From: Maribacter huludaoensis
GTDB lineage: Bacteria > Bacteroidota > Bacteroidia > Flavobacteriales > Flavobacteriaceae
Assembly: GCF_029350945.1 (NCBI RefSeq)
Contig: NZ_JARKMS010000002.1
Span: 94,145-158,144, forward strand
Length of the DNA: 64,000 bases
Direction of reading: 5' to 3'
This document shows positions 27,424 through 36,059 of the stretch, one piece after another. The first letter of the stretch is position 1. The number at the start of each line of letters is the position of its first letter. The notes beneath the pieces are model-generated. The model was not told the origin of the DNA, ran no database searches, and saw nothing but the letters and a program-made list of their open reading frames with translations. The position numbers and the translations under genes are program-made.

Positions 27424-28587
27424 ATGGGCTTTTTAATTCTAACATTTCATAAGAGAAGTAAGCTGATAATTATCGGTTGTCTAATGATTTTATTTTCAAT
27501 GACAACTTATAGTCAATCATCTAATTTTACCCATCTATTCATTATGGAAAACTATAACGAATTCAATGTACTAGACAAGCAATCTAAGGTAAATCCGGAT
27601 AATTTATTAGGATTGAATGATATATCTTCTATAACAAGATTTTATCCAATCCTAAGTTATAATGACACGATTTCAAATGAATTTATCGGTACATTCCAAG
27701 TTGAACCTGGTTTCTTTAATAACAATTTAAATTTTTCCTTGGATTTAAAATTTATGGAATTATATACCGCAATCAAATTTGATGAAAAAAACCGTTTATT
27801 GATTGGAAAGAAAAGACTAGATTGGGGAAGTGGACTTGTTTGGAATCCAACTCTTTTTTATACCCAAAAAGATCCTTTAAGAACACAAAATAGACTTGAA
27901 GGTGTTTATCAATTAAATTATAATCATCTATTTGAGAAAAGCGATTTAGAGTTTTACATATTCCCGGATTCCACAATTTCAAAATCGAAAATTGCCATAA
28001 AGTACAATATGTTTGGCAACAGAAGTAATTTTAGTTCTACATATATTTACTCAGGTGAAGGGCATCAGCTGGGTTATGACATTTCATATGGTGGCAATCA
28101 ATTTGTTCTGTATTCTGAGGGAATTGCAAAAACTTATTCTCGAAGATTTTCTATTAATCCTGAAGGTTTGATTATAGACCCCACTTCAATAAAAAAAACT
28201 TTAAATATTGAAGTCGTTCTTGGTTCTTCAATTAATTTAAGTGAACGGATTACCAGTTATTTTGAATATAGATATTCTGGAGATAATTTAAATCGTAATG
28301 AAATTAAAGCTTTTCGAAATTATTTACCAAATAATCTTATACTTTATGACCCTATATCAATGGGTCAACATTCATTTTTTGGGAGTGTCAATTATATAGG
28401 CAGTTATGGTAGATGGTCATTAAATTCACGCGGATTTTATGATCCAACTTCCCATCAATTAATTTTATCCCCGTTATTTGTCTATTCATTAAATAACCTT
28501 CAACTAGAATTATCAGCACTAGCATTTCATAATTCATTTGCGATTTACGATTTACAATCAACATTATTAATCAGCTTATCTTTTTAA
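27424..28587 (+). CDS. Predicted outer-membrane beta-barrel protein
   Basis: A 387-aa protein with an N-terminal hydrophobic export signal (about residues 14-31, ending SMTTYSQS). The rest is rich in amphipathic, aromatic-flanked strands (YTAIKFDEKNRLLIGKKRLD, SGLVWNPTLF, TSYFEYRYSGDN) and ends LLISLSF with a C-terminal Phe, as outer-membrane barrels do. I recognise no named family. Its place between the LolA-like and LolD-like genes suggests it receives or exposes the exported product at the outer membrane. Confidence 0.65.
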   Translation: MGFLILTFHKRSKLIIIGCLMILFSMTTYSQSSNFTHLFIMENYNEFNVLDKQSKVNPDNLLGLNDISSITRFYPILSYNDTISNEFIGTFQVEPGFFNNNLNFSLDLKFMELYTAIKFDEKNRLLIGKKRLDWGSGLVWNPTLFYTQKDPLRTQNRLEGVYQLNYNHLFEKSDLEFYIFPDSTISKSKIAIKYNMFGNRSNFSSTYIYSGEGHQLGYDISYGGNQFVLYSEGIAKTYSRRFSINPEGLIIDPTSIKKTLNIEVVLGSSINLSERITSYFEYRYSGDNLNRNEIKAFRNYLPNNLILYDPISMGQHSFFGSVNYIGSYGRWSLNSRGFYDPTSHQLILSPLFVYSLNNLQLELSALAFHNSFAIYDLQSTLLISLSF

Positions 28588-28588
28588 A

Positions 28589-29257
28589 ATGGAAAATATA
28601 ATTGTCTTAGAAAAAGTTAATAAATCTTACTTCAACGGTGAAGTTAAAACTCATGTATTAAATGATTTTTCATGGTCTTTTGAAAGGGGGTGTTTTACTA
28701 TATTGGCCGGACCATCTGGTTCTGGAAAATCTACTATATTGAATATTATGGGAACTTTGGATAATCCTACCGATGGTAGATATTATTTAAACGATAAGCT
28801 CGTAGATTTTTCCGACAATCGAAGTTTGACATCTTTACGAAGAAAGAATTTTGGCTTTATTTTTCAATCATTTAATCTAATACCAGTACTCACGGCGATT
28901 GAAAATGTTGAGCTTCCATTAACTCTTTTAAATCTATCCTCTAAGCAGAGAAGAAAAATGTCTATTGAGGCTTTAAAGGCAGTTGGCTTGGAGAAAAGAA
29001 TGAACAATAGACCAGGTCAGATGTCTGGAGGAGAACAGCAACGTGTTGCTGTAGCTAGAGCAATTGCACGTAAGCCTGAGGTTATTTTTGCTGATGAACC
29101 TACAGCTAGTCTTGATAAAGAAAATGCTATTAATATTATAAACTTAATGAAAAATCTCAATATCAAAACGGGAATTAGTTTTATTATAGCCAGTCATGAT
29201 GAGAAAGTTATATTAAGCGGAAAAGATGTGATTACAGTTGGGGACCTTATTCTTTAA
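28589..29257 (+). CDS. ABC transporter ATP-binding protein (LolD/MacB-like)
   Basis: A 222-aa ATPase of the LolD type. Walker A is GPSGSGKST (41-49), signature MSGGEQQRVAVARAI, and Walker B VIFADEPTASLD. It begins two bases after the barrel gene and closes the rightward five-gene operon. It would energise the two FtsX-like permeases. It is distinct from the ATPase of the ABC-2 exporter in the leftward operon, so the locus has two transport machines. Confidence 0.93.
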   Translation: MENIIVLEKVNKSYFNGEVKTHVLNDFSWSFERGCFTILAGPSGSGKSTILNIMGTLDNPTDGRYYLNDKLVDFSDNRSLTSLRRKNFGFIFQSFNLIPVLTAIENVELPLTLLNLSSKQRRKMSIEALKAVGLEKRMNNRPGQMSGGEQQRVAVARAIARKPEVIFADEPTASLDKENAINIINLMKNLNIKTGISFIIASHDEKVILSGKDVITVGDLIL

Positions 29258-29565
29258 ACCAAATGTGTTAGTGCCAAATCTATAAAATTTTAACCTTTAT
29301 ATTTGTAAAATCTATAAATATCAATATATAAGAGTAAGGTGTTAAAAGTATGTAGTTGTAGATAAATGTTGGTGACCTTTAATTGTTTGGTTTTAAGGTT
29401 TCTAGTAATATAAAGTATGTTGAAAGTTAAGTTTTTTTTAGATTTAATGTATCATTCAGTTAGTCAATATTTTTTTGACTTTTCATAGTATAGCTTTATA
29501 TTAAAACTCAAGTATTAAAAAATATGTTTAAAATAAAACTTATAAAAAGGTCAATATATTAATTT
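29258..29565. other. Intergenic region after the export operon
   Basis: An AT-rich stretch of 308 bases with no gene. It contains a TATATTTG sequence at 29298-29305 (promoter-like) and two copies of AAATCTATAAA (29276-29286 and 29308-29318, 32 bases apart). These could be operator half sites for the regulator encoded at 30155, but in such AT-rich DNA chance is a real alternative. Confidence 0.35.
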
Positions 29566-30168
29566 ATGGGACAACCTAAGAAGTTATCAAATCAAGACAG
29601 CCTTGATCTTATTACTAAAATGATAGAACAGGCTCGCGCAAATATAGAGACTAAAACTGGTCCATCAATGCTTTTAATATGGGGTTATACAACTGTGATA
29701 GTTGGGCTCATTATTGGTATATTGGGCTACATGAATATTTGGTCTTATCGCTCATTCCTTTGGTTTTTAATTCCCCTCATTTGCTATCCGCGAATTGTTA
29801 AATATGTTAAACAAAAAAATGTCATACCTTCTTACATTGATATTAGTGTTAATAATATTTCACTATTATACATAGTTATTTGCACCACAGTTGCAGTAGC
29901 TAGTACTTGGATAGAATTCCCAGTTTTTTTTATAGAAGGTTTATTGATATCAATGTGGTCGTTTACACTTGGTGTTTTGGTGAAATTTAAGAAAGTAATG
30001 ATTGGAGGTATTTTTGGTATAATACTTTCTCACATTTTCTTGTTACTAGGAAATTCAGATTTCAATATATTTTTATTCTTAATTATTATTGCTTTTACAA
30101 TTATAATTCCTGGACACGTCTTTTCAAAATTACAGTCAAGTCGGAAAGAAAGTTATGAAAAAACTTAA
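29566..30168 (+). CDS. Integral membrane protein paired with a winged-helix regulator
   Basis: A 200-aa protein with a soluble N-terminus (about 1-33) and about five or six transmembrane segments, including LIWGYTTVIVGLIIGILGY and FNIFLFLIIIAFTIIIPG. It overlaps the next gene, a winged-helix regulator, by 14 bases. Membrane protein plus small winged-helix regulator pairs are frequent in Bacteroidota. Function is not known. It may sense a membrane signal for the regulator of the adjacent biosynthetic locus. Confidence 0.75.
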   Translation: MGQPKKLSNQDSLDLITKMIEQARANIETKTGPSMLLIWGYTTVIVGLIIGILGYMNIWSYRSFLWFLIPLICYPRIVKYVKQKNVIPSYIDISVNNISLLYIVICTTVAVASTWIEFPVFFIEGLLISMWSFTLGVLVKFKKVMIGGIFGIILSHIFLLLGNSDFNIFLFLIIIAFTIIIPGHVFSKLQSSRKESYEKT

Positions 30169-30436
30169 TCCAATAATACACTCAGCATTAAGGCTCGCCG
30201 TGATTTCATTGTTAATTACATTGGAAGAGGCTGACTTTAATCTTATTTTGAGTGAAACAAAATCTACTGCAGGAAACTTAAGTGTTCAGTTAACTAAGTT
30301 GGAGAAAGTTGGATACATAACTATTGATAAAACCTTTAAAGGTAAGAAACCTAATACAGTATGTAAAATTACTAAGAAAGGTATCAGAGAATTTGATGTA
30401 TATGTAAAAAACCTTAAATCTTATTTAAATATTTAG
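30155..30436 (+). CDS. Winged-helix transcriptional regulator (MarR/ArsR-like)
   Basis: A 93-aa single-domain DNA-binding protein. LRLAVISLLITLEEADFNLI and the recognition-helix region TAGNLSVQLTKLEKVGYI followed by the wing TIDKTFKGKKPNTVCKITKKG fit the small winged-helix regulators with an HTH_27-like domain. It is encoded with the preceding membrane protein and could regulate that gene or the nearby export operon. Confidence 0.82.
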   Translation: MKKLNPIIHSALRLAVISLLITLEEADFNLILSETKSTAGNLSVQLTKLEKVGYITIDKTFKGKKPNTVCKITKKGIREFDVYVKNLKSYLNI

Positions 30437-30597
30437 CATTATAATTATTAAATCGAAAGCTATAATTGATTATTTTAAGTCTTAACAGATATTTTTAGTT
30501 TTTGAGATTTAGAGAGAATTATAAAAAGGTTGCTTTATAAGAAGGTTTTACCAAAATTTTGAAAACTCTCTATAAACCCCGCATTAAAAGTAGAATT

Positions 30598-30921
30598 ATG
30601 AATAGGGAGTTAAGAACATTCATCGGAGATGAGACTAAAGCTACTTGCTTAATTTGTAATACATCGTATTATAATGGTAACCCTATCATTCCTCAGCCAA
30701 GTTGTGACTGTGGAAACATACCCTATTTTGATATTACACCGGCTTACGTAAGATTTGCTATTAATTTTCCTTTAGTCACTGTTTCGAATTTAGATAATTG
30801 GCAAATTGAAATTCTTGGTCAAATAAAAAATTATGGGCATCCTTTGCATTATAGAAATCTAAAGGATGATAAACATCATTTGGATTTAAATCAATACTTA
30901 AATTCCACTAAGAAGGGATAA
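30598..30921 (+). CDS. Small hypothetical protein with zinc-ribbon-like Cys pairs
   Basis: A 107-aa protein from the ATG at 30598. A TTG at 30559 would add 13 residues. It has CLICNTSYYNG and then CDCGNIPYFD, a pair of Cys clusters that could bind zinc. No family is recognised. It is the last gene before the terminator at 30959, upstream of the replication and mobilization block. Confidence 0.55.
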   Translation: MNRELRTFIGDETKATCLICNTSYYNGNPIIPQPSCDCGNIPYFDITPAYVRFAINFPLVTVSNLDNWQIEILGQIKNYGHPLHYRNLKDDKHHLDLNQYLNSTKKG

Positions 30922-30958
30922 TTCATTTAAGATAATTATCTTATTAAATTCTTTTAAG

Positions 30959-30995
30959 AGAGAAAGTAACCCAATGGGTGCTTTCTCTTTTTTAT
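30959..30995 (+). terminator. Rho-independent terminator
   Basis: The stem AGAGAAAG / CTTTCTCT encloses an inner palindrome ACCCAATGGGT and is followed by a run of T. It follows the small protein gene that ends at 30921 and precedes the backbone genes of the element. Confidence 0.8.
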
Positions 30996-31048
30996 TTGAC
31001 ACCTAATCATTCTCTAATACCATAAAGAGAAAGTTTGTAATTCTAAAT

Positions 31049-31075
31049 AAGGTTAACATGTTAACCTTGTTAACC
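31049..31075. promoter_or_regulatory. Palindrome plus third half site upstream of the HTH/Rep genes
   Basis: AAGGTTAACATGTTAACCTT (31049-31068) is a perfect 20-bp palindrome. A third GTTAACC follows at 31069-31075, so GTTAAC occurs three times at 8-9 base spacing. It lies about 90 bases upstream of the HTH gene. It may be an operator for that protein or part of a replication origin. Confidence 0.6.
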
Positions 31076-31166
31076 CTGCCATTCTTTTTCTATAGTTCTT
31101 TTGTTTCAAGAATTCGAAAACAAAGGAAAGTGCACTTTCCATTTAGTCATTTTTAAAATAGAATTA

Positions 31167-31451
31167 ATGGATTTAGAATTAGCCCAAAGATTAGATAGAA
31201 TTGAACGCTTATTAGCGACTCAGAAAAAGGTATTGAATTTCGACGAAGTCTGCGATTATACAGGAATTTCAAAAAGTTACCTCTACAAATTAACCTCTCA
31301 TAATAAAATACCATTTAGTAAACCAAATGGTAAGGTGATTTTTTTCGAAAAAGAAGAGTTAGATAAATGGTTACTGCTTAATAGACAAAAAACCATAAAG
31401 GAAATAGAAGACGAGGCTTCAAATTACATGTTCCAGAACAGAAAATTTTAG
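31167..31451 (+). CDS. Helix-turn-helix (excisionase/MerR-like) protein
   Basis: A 94-aa protein from the ATG at 31167. A TTG start at 31101 would add an unrelated-looking 22 residues. The HTH_17-type domain is LNFDEVCDYTGISKSYLYKLTS with the wing KPNGKVIFFEKEELDKWL. Such proteins in Bacteroidota elements act as excisionases, replication-control factors or regulators. It heads a tight block with the Rep-like and DnaC-like genes and may bind the palindrome just upstream. Confidence 0.85.
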   Translation: MDLELAQRLDRIERLLATQKKVLNFDEVCDYTGISKSYLYKLTSHNKIPFSKPNGKVIFFEKEELDKWLLLNRQKTIKEIEDEASNYMFQNRKF

Positions 31452-31456
31452 TTGAT

Positions 31457-31897
31457 ATGAATCGTGCTTTTAAAGGTATATGGATTCCAAAAGCTGTCTG
31501 GATTATAACTGAGCTAACGCTTCAAGAGAAGGTGTTTGTAGTTGAGATAAACAGTCTTGAGAACAATGGCAAAGGAGGCTGTTATGCCAGTAATAAATAT
31601 TTTGCTGAGTTTTTTGTGATATCAGAAAGTAGGGTCTCCGATGTGATTAAATCTTTGGTTGATAAAGGAATGATAACAAGGAAGATTACCAAAACGCAAA
31701 CAGGGTCTAAAAGATACATTAAAGTTTCACAGTACTTAAAAACTGCAATTGCGCACTGTAATAATTTAATAGATAGCACTTCGCAGAAGCACCATCCGCA
31801 CTATGTGAAAAATGACAGCATATTAATACAAGATATTAATACACCTATTAGAAAAGGGAATAAAAGAAATATGAATGTAAATCCAAGGAAGAAATGA
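31457..31897 (+). CDS. Winged-helix Rep-like protein
   Basis: A 146-aa protein with a HTH_36-type winged helix (LTLQEKVFVVEINSLEN, SNKYFAEFFVISESRVSDVI, KGMITRK). This domain is common in plasmid replication initiators and element-borne regulators. Its stop overlaps the ATG of the DnaC-like ATPase by four bases, which suggests the two work together in replication or transfer of the excised element. Evidence for true initiator function is contextual. Confidence 0.7.
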   Translation: MNRAFKGIWIPKAVWIITELTLQEKVFVVEINSLENNGKGGCYASNKYFAEFFVISESRVSDVIKSLVDKGMITRKITKTQTGSKRYIKVSQYLKTAIAHCNNLIDSTSQKHHPHYVKNDSILIQDINTPIRKGNKRNMNVNPRKK

Positions 31898-32646
31898 AAG
31901 ATTCATTAGGGAAAAGAGTAAAAAGAAATTTTGGTTTAGAAACTGAATTTGAAAAGAAAAAACGAGTTGAAGAAAATAAGAAAGCAAATCAAAAAGGGAT
32001 TGAATATTTCGAGCGTATTTGGTCAAAACCAGATGTGAAGAAGGTTCACAATATTACAACTAATCAATTTAAAACCTTGCTGTGGAAAGTTGGTAATGAG
32101 TACTTTAAAAACCTAAATCGTTCTTTTGATGTTGATGACAAAAACAAGCATTTTTTAGATTTAATCGCCAAATACTTCTCAGGTGACCCTGCTTTTGAAA
32201 CTGAAACGAGTGGGGAATTACGAAAAGGTCTGATGATTTTTGGTCCATGTGGAACAGGTAAAAGTTCTGTTTTTGACATCATCCGAAAAATATGTATTGA
32301 CTATAATTTGATGCAATATTGGTTTTCAAATGTTTCTGTTCATGATGTAGTTACAGAGTTTAATAAACATGGTGAAAGTATAGTAGATAAATACAGTAAA
32401 GGTGTCGTTCATTTTGATGATTTAGGTACAGAAAAAATGGTTCAACTCTGGGGAGTCAAAGAGAATTTATTTACAAGATTACTTCAAATACGCTATAACA
32501 ATTTCAAATTAAAAGGCACTAAAACTTACGTTACCACAAACCATTCTATTAAAGATTTAGAGAAAATCTACGGAAAACAAGTGTACGATCGATTGTATGA
32601 AATGTTCAATTTCATTGAATTAGGAGGTGTTAGTAGGAGATATTAA
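31894..32646 (+). CDS. DnaC/IstB-like AAA ATPase
   Basis: A 250-aa P-loop ATPase. Walker A is GPCGTGKSS, Walker B is VVHFDDLGTE, and the sensor-like TKTYVTTNHS is followed by DRLYEMFNFIEL. This is the DnaC helicase-loader pattern. Together with the preceding Rep-like gene it suggests a small replication module for the circular form of the element. Confidence 0.82.
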   Translation: MKDSLGKRVKRNFGLETEFEKKKRVEENKKANQKGIEYFERIWSKPDVKKVHNITTNQFKTLLWKVGNEYFKNLNRSFDVDDKNKHFLDLIAKYFSGDPAFETETSGELRKGLMIFGPCGTGKSSVFDIIRKICIDYNLMQYWFSNVSVHDVVTEFNKHGESIVDKYSKGVVHFDDLGTEKMVQLWGVKENLFTRLLQIRYNNFKLKGTKTYVTTNHSIKDLEKIYGKQVYDRLYEMFNFIELGGVSRRY

Positions 32647-32663
32647 AAGTCTTTTTTTAAAGA

Positions 32664-32700
32664 GCGAGTCGGACAGGGGCAGAGCCCCTTTCCAACTCGC
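32664..32700. other. Candidate oriT: nested inverted repeats upstream of the mob genes
   Basis: Outer arms GCGAGT (32664-32669) and ACTCGC (32695-32700) enclose an inner perfect hairpin AGGGGC-AGA-GCCCCT (32675-32689). The segment 32661-32712 is GC-rich in AT-rich surroundings. It lies in the 178-base gap directly upstream of the BfmA-like and relaxase genes, the expected oriT place. A terminator for the DnaC-like gene is the alternative, but no T run follows. Confidence 0.5.
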
Positions 32701-32824
32701 CCTGCGGGAGCTCTCAACTCAATGAGAATAGGCGTTTAAGATAGGAGATGCGGTTATAAAACTTTATAATTTTCGGTATAATATTAATAGTAAGACCTTG
32801 ATTAACAGTATTTAAAAATATAAA

Positions 32825-33298
32825 ATGAAAAAGAAAAGTATCATAATTGGTCAAAGAGGCCATAAAGACATTAAAACTTTGTCTGAGACCTTTGGCAGTT
32901 CAATAGGTTCATTGGTAGAGGCAATGATTACCTATTTTAAAAGGACAGGAATAAACCCAAGGGATGCCATAAATGAAAGTCCCTCGACAATGATAAAGGC
33001 TCTTGATAAACGTATTGTTTCTTTTCTGAGAGTGCAGGAAAGAGATATTTTAAAACCAATGCGTGATGAAGTATACGCCAATGGTCAATTACAAAAAGAA
33101 TCATTGGAAGGGCTTACTGATAACCTTCAAAATTTATTAAGTCAAATGAATTCTGCTGACCAAAAACGTACAGATTATGTCAAAACTGAACTCTATAAAA
33201 TGCAGATAGCTTTTAATGTTTTGGCTGAATTTTTAGACGAAAGAGATAAGTCAGGAATTAATAGCAGGTTAAGAAGAGTTTTCGACCATGCCAATTAG
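32825..33298 (+). CDS. BfmA/BtgA-family mobilization protein
   Basis: A 157-aa accessory relaxosome protein. The N-terminal GQRGHKDIKTLSETFGSSIG and VEAMITYFKRTGINPRD, then DKRIVSFLRVQERDIL and KPMRDEV, follow the BfmA/BtgA pattern of Bacteroides mobilizable transposons. The C-terminus is coiled-coil-like. It overlaps the relaxase gene by 11 bases. It is expected to bind oriT and help relaxase loading. Confidence 0.85.
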   Translation: MKKKSIIIGQRGHKDIKTLSETFGSSIGSLVEAMITYFKRTGINPRDAINESPSTMIKALDKRIVSFLRVQERDILKPMRDEVYANGQLQKESLEGLTDNLQNLLSQMNSADQKRTDYVKTELYKMQIAFNVLAEFLDERDKSGINSRLRRVFDHAN

Positions 33299-34193
33299 TA
33301 AAGTGCATAGTAGTATGGGAGGAGGAAATAAGGGAAGTTCTGCCTTGTTGGTTAATTATCTGGATAAAGAAAATCAAGATTTAGAAAAAAGGGCGATGCA
33401 GGCGTCTAATCGAAATAAGGAAATAGAAATACGAAACCGACAACAATATTTTTTTAATCATCAATCAGATGCTGTAAGTCAAACAAAAGTAAGAGAAGAT
33501 TTAGATACTAATATTTCAAAGCTTGGTAAAAATGATGCTAAATATTATGCGCCCACAATAAGCTTTAGTAATCAAGAACTAAAACATATTTCCAAAATAG
33601 CGACAGCTGGTAGAGATGTTGATAATGTCGATCAAATGAGTAACACGGAGTTTGCTCGATACAATGCCTATTTAAGAGACTATTCTAGGTCTGTAATGAA
33701 TAATTACGCCGAGAATTTTAACCGTCAGGAGAAAGGTTTAAAATCCGGGAATGATTTGGTTTACTATGCTAAGATTGAACATCAACGGGCGTATAAAGGT
33801 AATGAGGAACAAGTTCGTCTAGGAAATGCAAAGTCAGGAGATAAAAAACCGGGTTTACAGTCACATGTTCATGTGATAGTAAGTAGAAAAGATAAAACAC
33901 AACGCTTAAAATTAAGTCCGGTCGCAAATGAAAAAGCAACTACTCGTAAAATCGGAAATAACAAATATCATGTTGGTTTTGATAGGAAAAATTGGATAGA
34001 TAAAAATGAAAAGAGTTTTGATAGCATGTTTGAATACAAACGAAAGGAGATAGAAAAATTTGAAATTCAAAATGCTTTAAAAAACGGAAGTCCTGAGGAA
34101 AACTTTGAAGCTTTAAAACGAATTGAGAAGGAAAAGGAGATATCAATAAAACAAATGCAAAGCAAAGACAAATCTCAAAGTATTGAATTATAA
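33288..34193 (+). CDS. Relaxase (DUF5712/BfmB-BtgB-like)
   Basis: A 301-aa predicted nicking enzyme. The N-terminus ISKVHSSMGGGNKGSSALLV fits DUF5712 mobilization proteins, and the metal-binding HxH motif is in SHVHVIVSRKD (about 191-201). Candidate tyrosines for covalent DNA attachment lie in the YNAYLRDYSRSVMNNYAENF region. The C-terminus is charged and coiled-coil-like. It would nick at oriT and lead strand transfer. The gene sits between the accessory mob gene and the coupling protein. Confidence 0.82.
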   Translation: MPISKVHSSMGGGNKGSSALLVNYLDKENQDLEKRAMQASNRNKEIEIRNRQQYFFNHQSDAVSQTKVREDLDTNISKLGKNDAKYYAPTISFSNQELKHISKIATAGRDVDNVDQMSNTEFARYNAYLRDYSRSVMNNYAENFNRQEKGLKSGNDLVYYAKIEHQRAYKGNEEQVRLGNAKSGDKKPGLQSHVHVIVSRKDKTQRLKLSPVANEKATTRKIGNNKYHVGFDRKNWIDKNEKSFDSMFEYKRKEIEKFEIQNALKNGSPEENFEALKRIEKEKEISIKQMQSKDKSQSIEL

Positions 34194-34209
34194 CAGAAAT
34201 TGAACACAT

Positions 34210-35919
34210 ATGAAGAATCAAATATTTATTTTTTTAATTGGACTAGCACAATCATTTTATGACATTATAGAAATTATACAAATAACAATCTTTGTTGGAC
34301 TCATGATATATGGTATGTATCTAGTTTCAAGAGTTTTAAATATATCGATGATATGGTTGATACTATCTCTGTTATTCGGTTTTACAATGTTCATATTTGC
34401 TTTTTATCCTATTGCACATCATGCGATACTCTTCTTTAAAAATGGGTCGTCTTTTAAGTTGCCAAAAAAAGTATCTGAAATTGGATTTAGTTTTAAGACC
34501 AAAAATGGTAAGGTCAATCTAGACAACCCATTTAGAGGCATTTATATTCAAGGTGGAGCGGGAAGCGGTAAGAGCAAGAGTTTGTTTGAACCTATTATTG
34601 ATCAGATGGTTCAAAAATCTTACACTGGTATTTTGTATGATTTTAAGAGTCCCGAATTAACCAGGCATGTTTATGCGGCTGCGGAAAAATACAACACAGA
34701 GGTTAAATATTATTTTGTTGATTTTAGGGAGGCTTCAAAAAGTCATAGAATAAACCCATTGGACCCTAAGTATCTAACTAAAACTGCTTATGCTTTTGAA
34801 TTTAGTAAAGCTTTAATAAATAACCTGCTACCTGAAACGGTAGCAAAACAAGATTTTTGGGGACGTAATGCACAAAGTATTCTAGCTGGGTTAATATGGT
34901 ATATGAGGAATCAACACCCTAAATATTGTACGTTACCGCATATAATAAGTCTATTGCTTCATAGTAATATTGAGAAGTTGTTGACTAAAGTCAATGAGGA
35001 CCCTGTGGCAGGTGGTATGATCGTAAGTCTTGTTCAAGCCATTGAAAGAGGTGCAGAAAAGCAAGTGGCGGGTGTTTTGTCTACTCTTCAGAATGCACTT
35101 TCAACTTTAAACACTGCTGATATATTTTGGATTCTTTCGGGAAATGATTTGAATTTAAATCTAAACGATCCTGCTTCACCTAAGTTTTTGTCAATTGGGA
35201 ACGAGAGTAGTTTAGCTGAAACATATGCTCCCGTCATTTCTTTAATAATAGCTGTGTCTAGTAAGATGATGAATGTTCCCAACAGGCAACAAAGTGTAAT
35301 TATGTTAGATGAGGCTCCAACCATTTACATCCCAAATTTTGAACAGATTCCGGCAACGGGTAGAAGCAATAAGATAGCAACGATTTTTGGAGCTCAAGAT
35401 ATTAGTCAAATAAATGATAAGTATGGAAGAGAAAAATCTCAAGTTATCATTTCTAATCTGGGAAATCAGTTTTATGGTAGAACAACTAATTCAAACTCGG
35501 CTAAAATGATAAAGGAGATTTTTGGCACACATGAAACTAGAATGTGGTCAAAAAGTCGTAGCAAAAGTACCTCAGGTACATCATTGTTTGGAGGTAAATC
35601 AAGTCGGTCAAAAAGTAAAAGTGAAAAAATTCAGGAAATGGATAAGATACGAGCTGAAGATATTACCCAACTTAATTCTGGTCAGTTCTTTGGAATTTTA
35701 GCAGAAGGAAACAAAAAAGAATTGCTAGGAGTACAGTTCAAGCCATTTTTATCAAAAGAAATTGATTTTAGAGTCAAAGGTGCTACAGCTAATGAACTGG
35801 ATATAGAAAGAAATTATAAGCGAATTATTGAAGAAGTTAAAAACTTATTTGAGAATGATATCAAAACGGTTAATTCAAAAAGTAAATCTCGAAATAAATA
35901 TTTGAACCTAGATTTTTAG
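34210..35919 (+). CDS. Type IV coupling protein (VirD4/TraG-like)
   Basis: A 569-aa ATPase that links a relaxosome to a mating channel. Two or three N-terminal transmembrane segments (about 20-75) precede Walker A GGAGSGKS (115-122). Walker B is SVIMLDEAPTIY (about 365), followed by the family signature GRSNKIATIFGAQDISQ. A Ser/Lys-rich insert follows near 450-475. No other type IV secretion genes are present in the element, so it would need a channel from a co-resident conjugative element. Confidence 0.9.
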   Translation: MKNQIFIFLIGLAQSFYDIIEIIQITIFVGLMIYGMYLVSRVLNISMIWLILSLLFGFTMFIFAFYPIAHHAILFFKNGSSFKLPKKVSEIGFSFKTKNGKVNLDNPFRGIYIQGGAGSGKSKSLFEPIIDQMVQKSYTGILYDFKSPELTRHVYAAAEKYNTEVKYYFVDFREASKSHRINPLDPKYLTKTAYAFEFSKALINNLLPETVAKQDFWGRNAQSILAGLIWYMRNQHPKYCTLPHIISLLLHSNIEKLLTKVNEDPVAGGMIVSLVQAIERGAEKQVAGVLSTLQNALSTLNTADIFWILSGNDLNLNLNDPASPKFLSIGNESSLAETYAPVISLIIAVSSKMMNVPNRQQSVIMLDEAPTIYIPNFEQIPATGRSNKIATIFGAQDISQINDKYGREKSQVIISNLGNQFYGRTTNSNSAKMIKEIFGTHETRMWSKSRSKSTSGTSLFGGKSSRSKSKSEKIQEMDKIRAEDITQLNSGQFFGILAEGNKKELLGVQFKPFLSKEIDFRVKGATANELDIERNYKRIIEEVKNLFENDIKTVNSKSKSRNKYLNLDF

Positions 35920-36059
35920 ATAGAACCATAATTGAGCATTCGATTTCATCCGTTCAATGTTTGATTTGCAAGCTCCAGGTTTTGTGTGAAACGTCAAATG
36001 AAAGTATTTGTCTTATTCAAACAAAACCTGGTTTACGCTCACCATCAAAAATTAAACAG

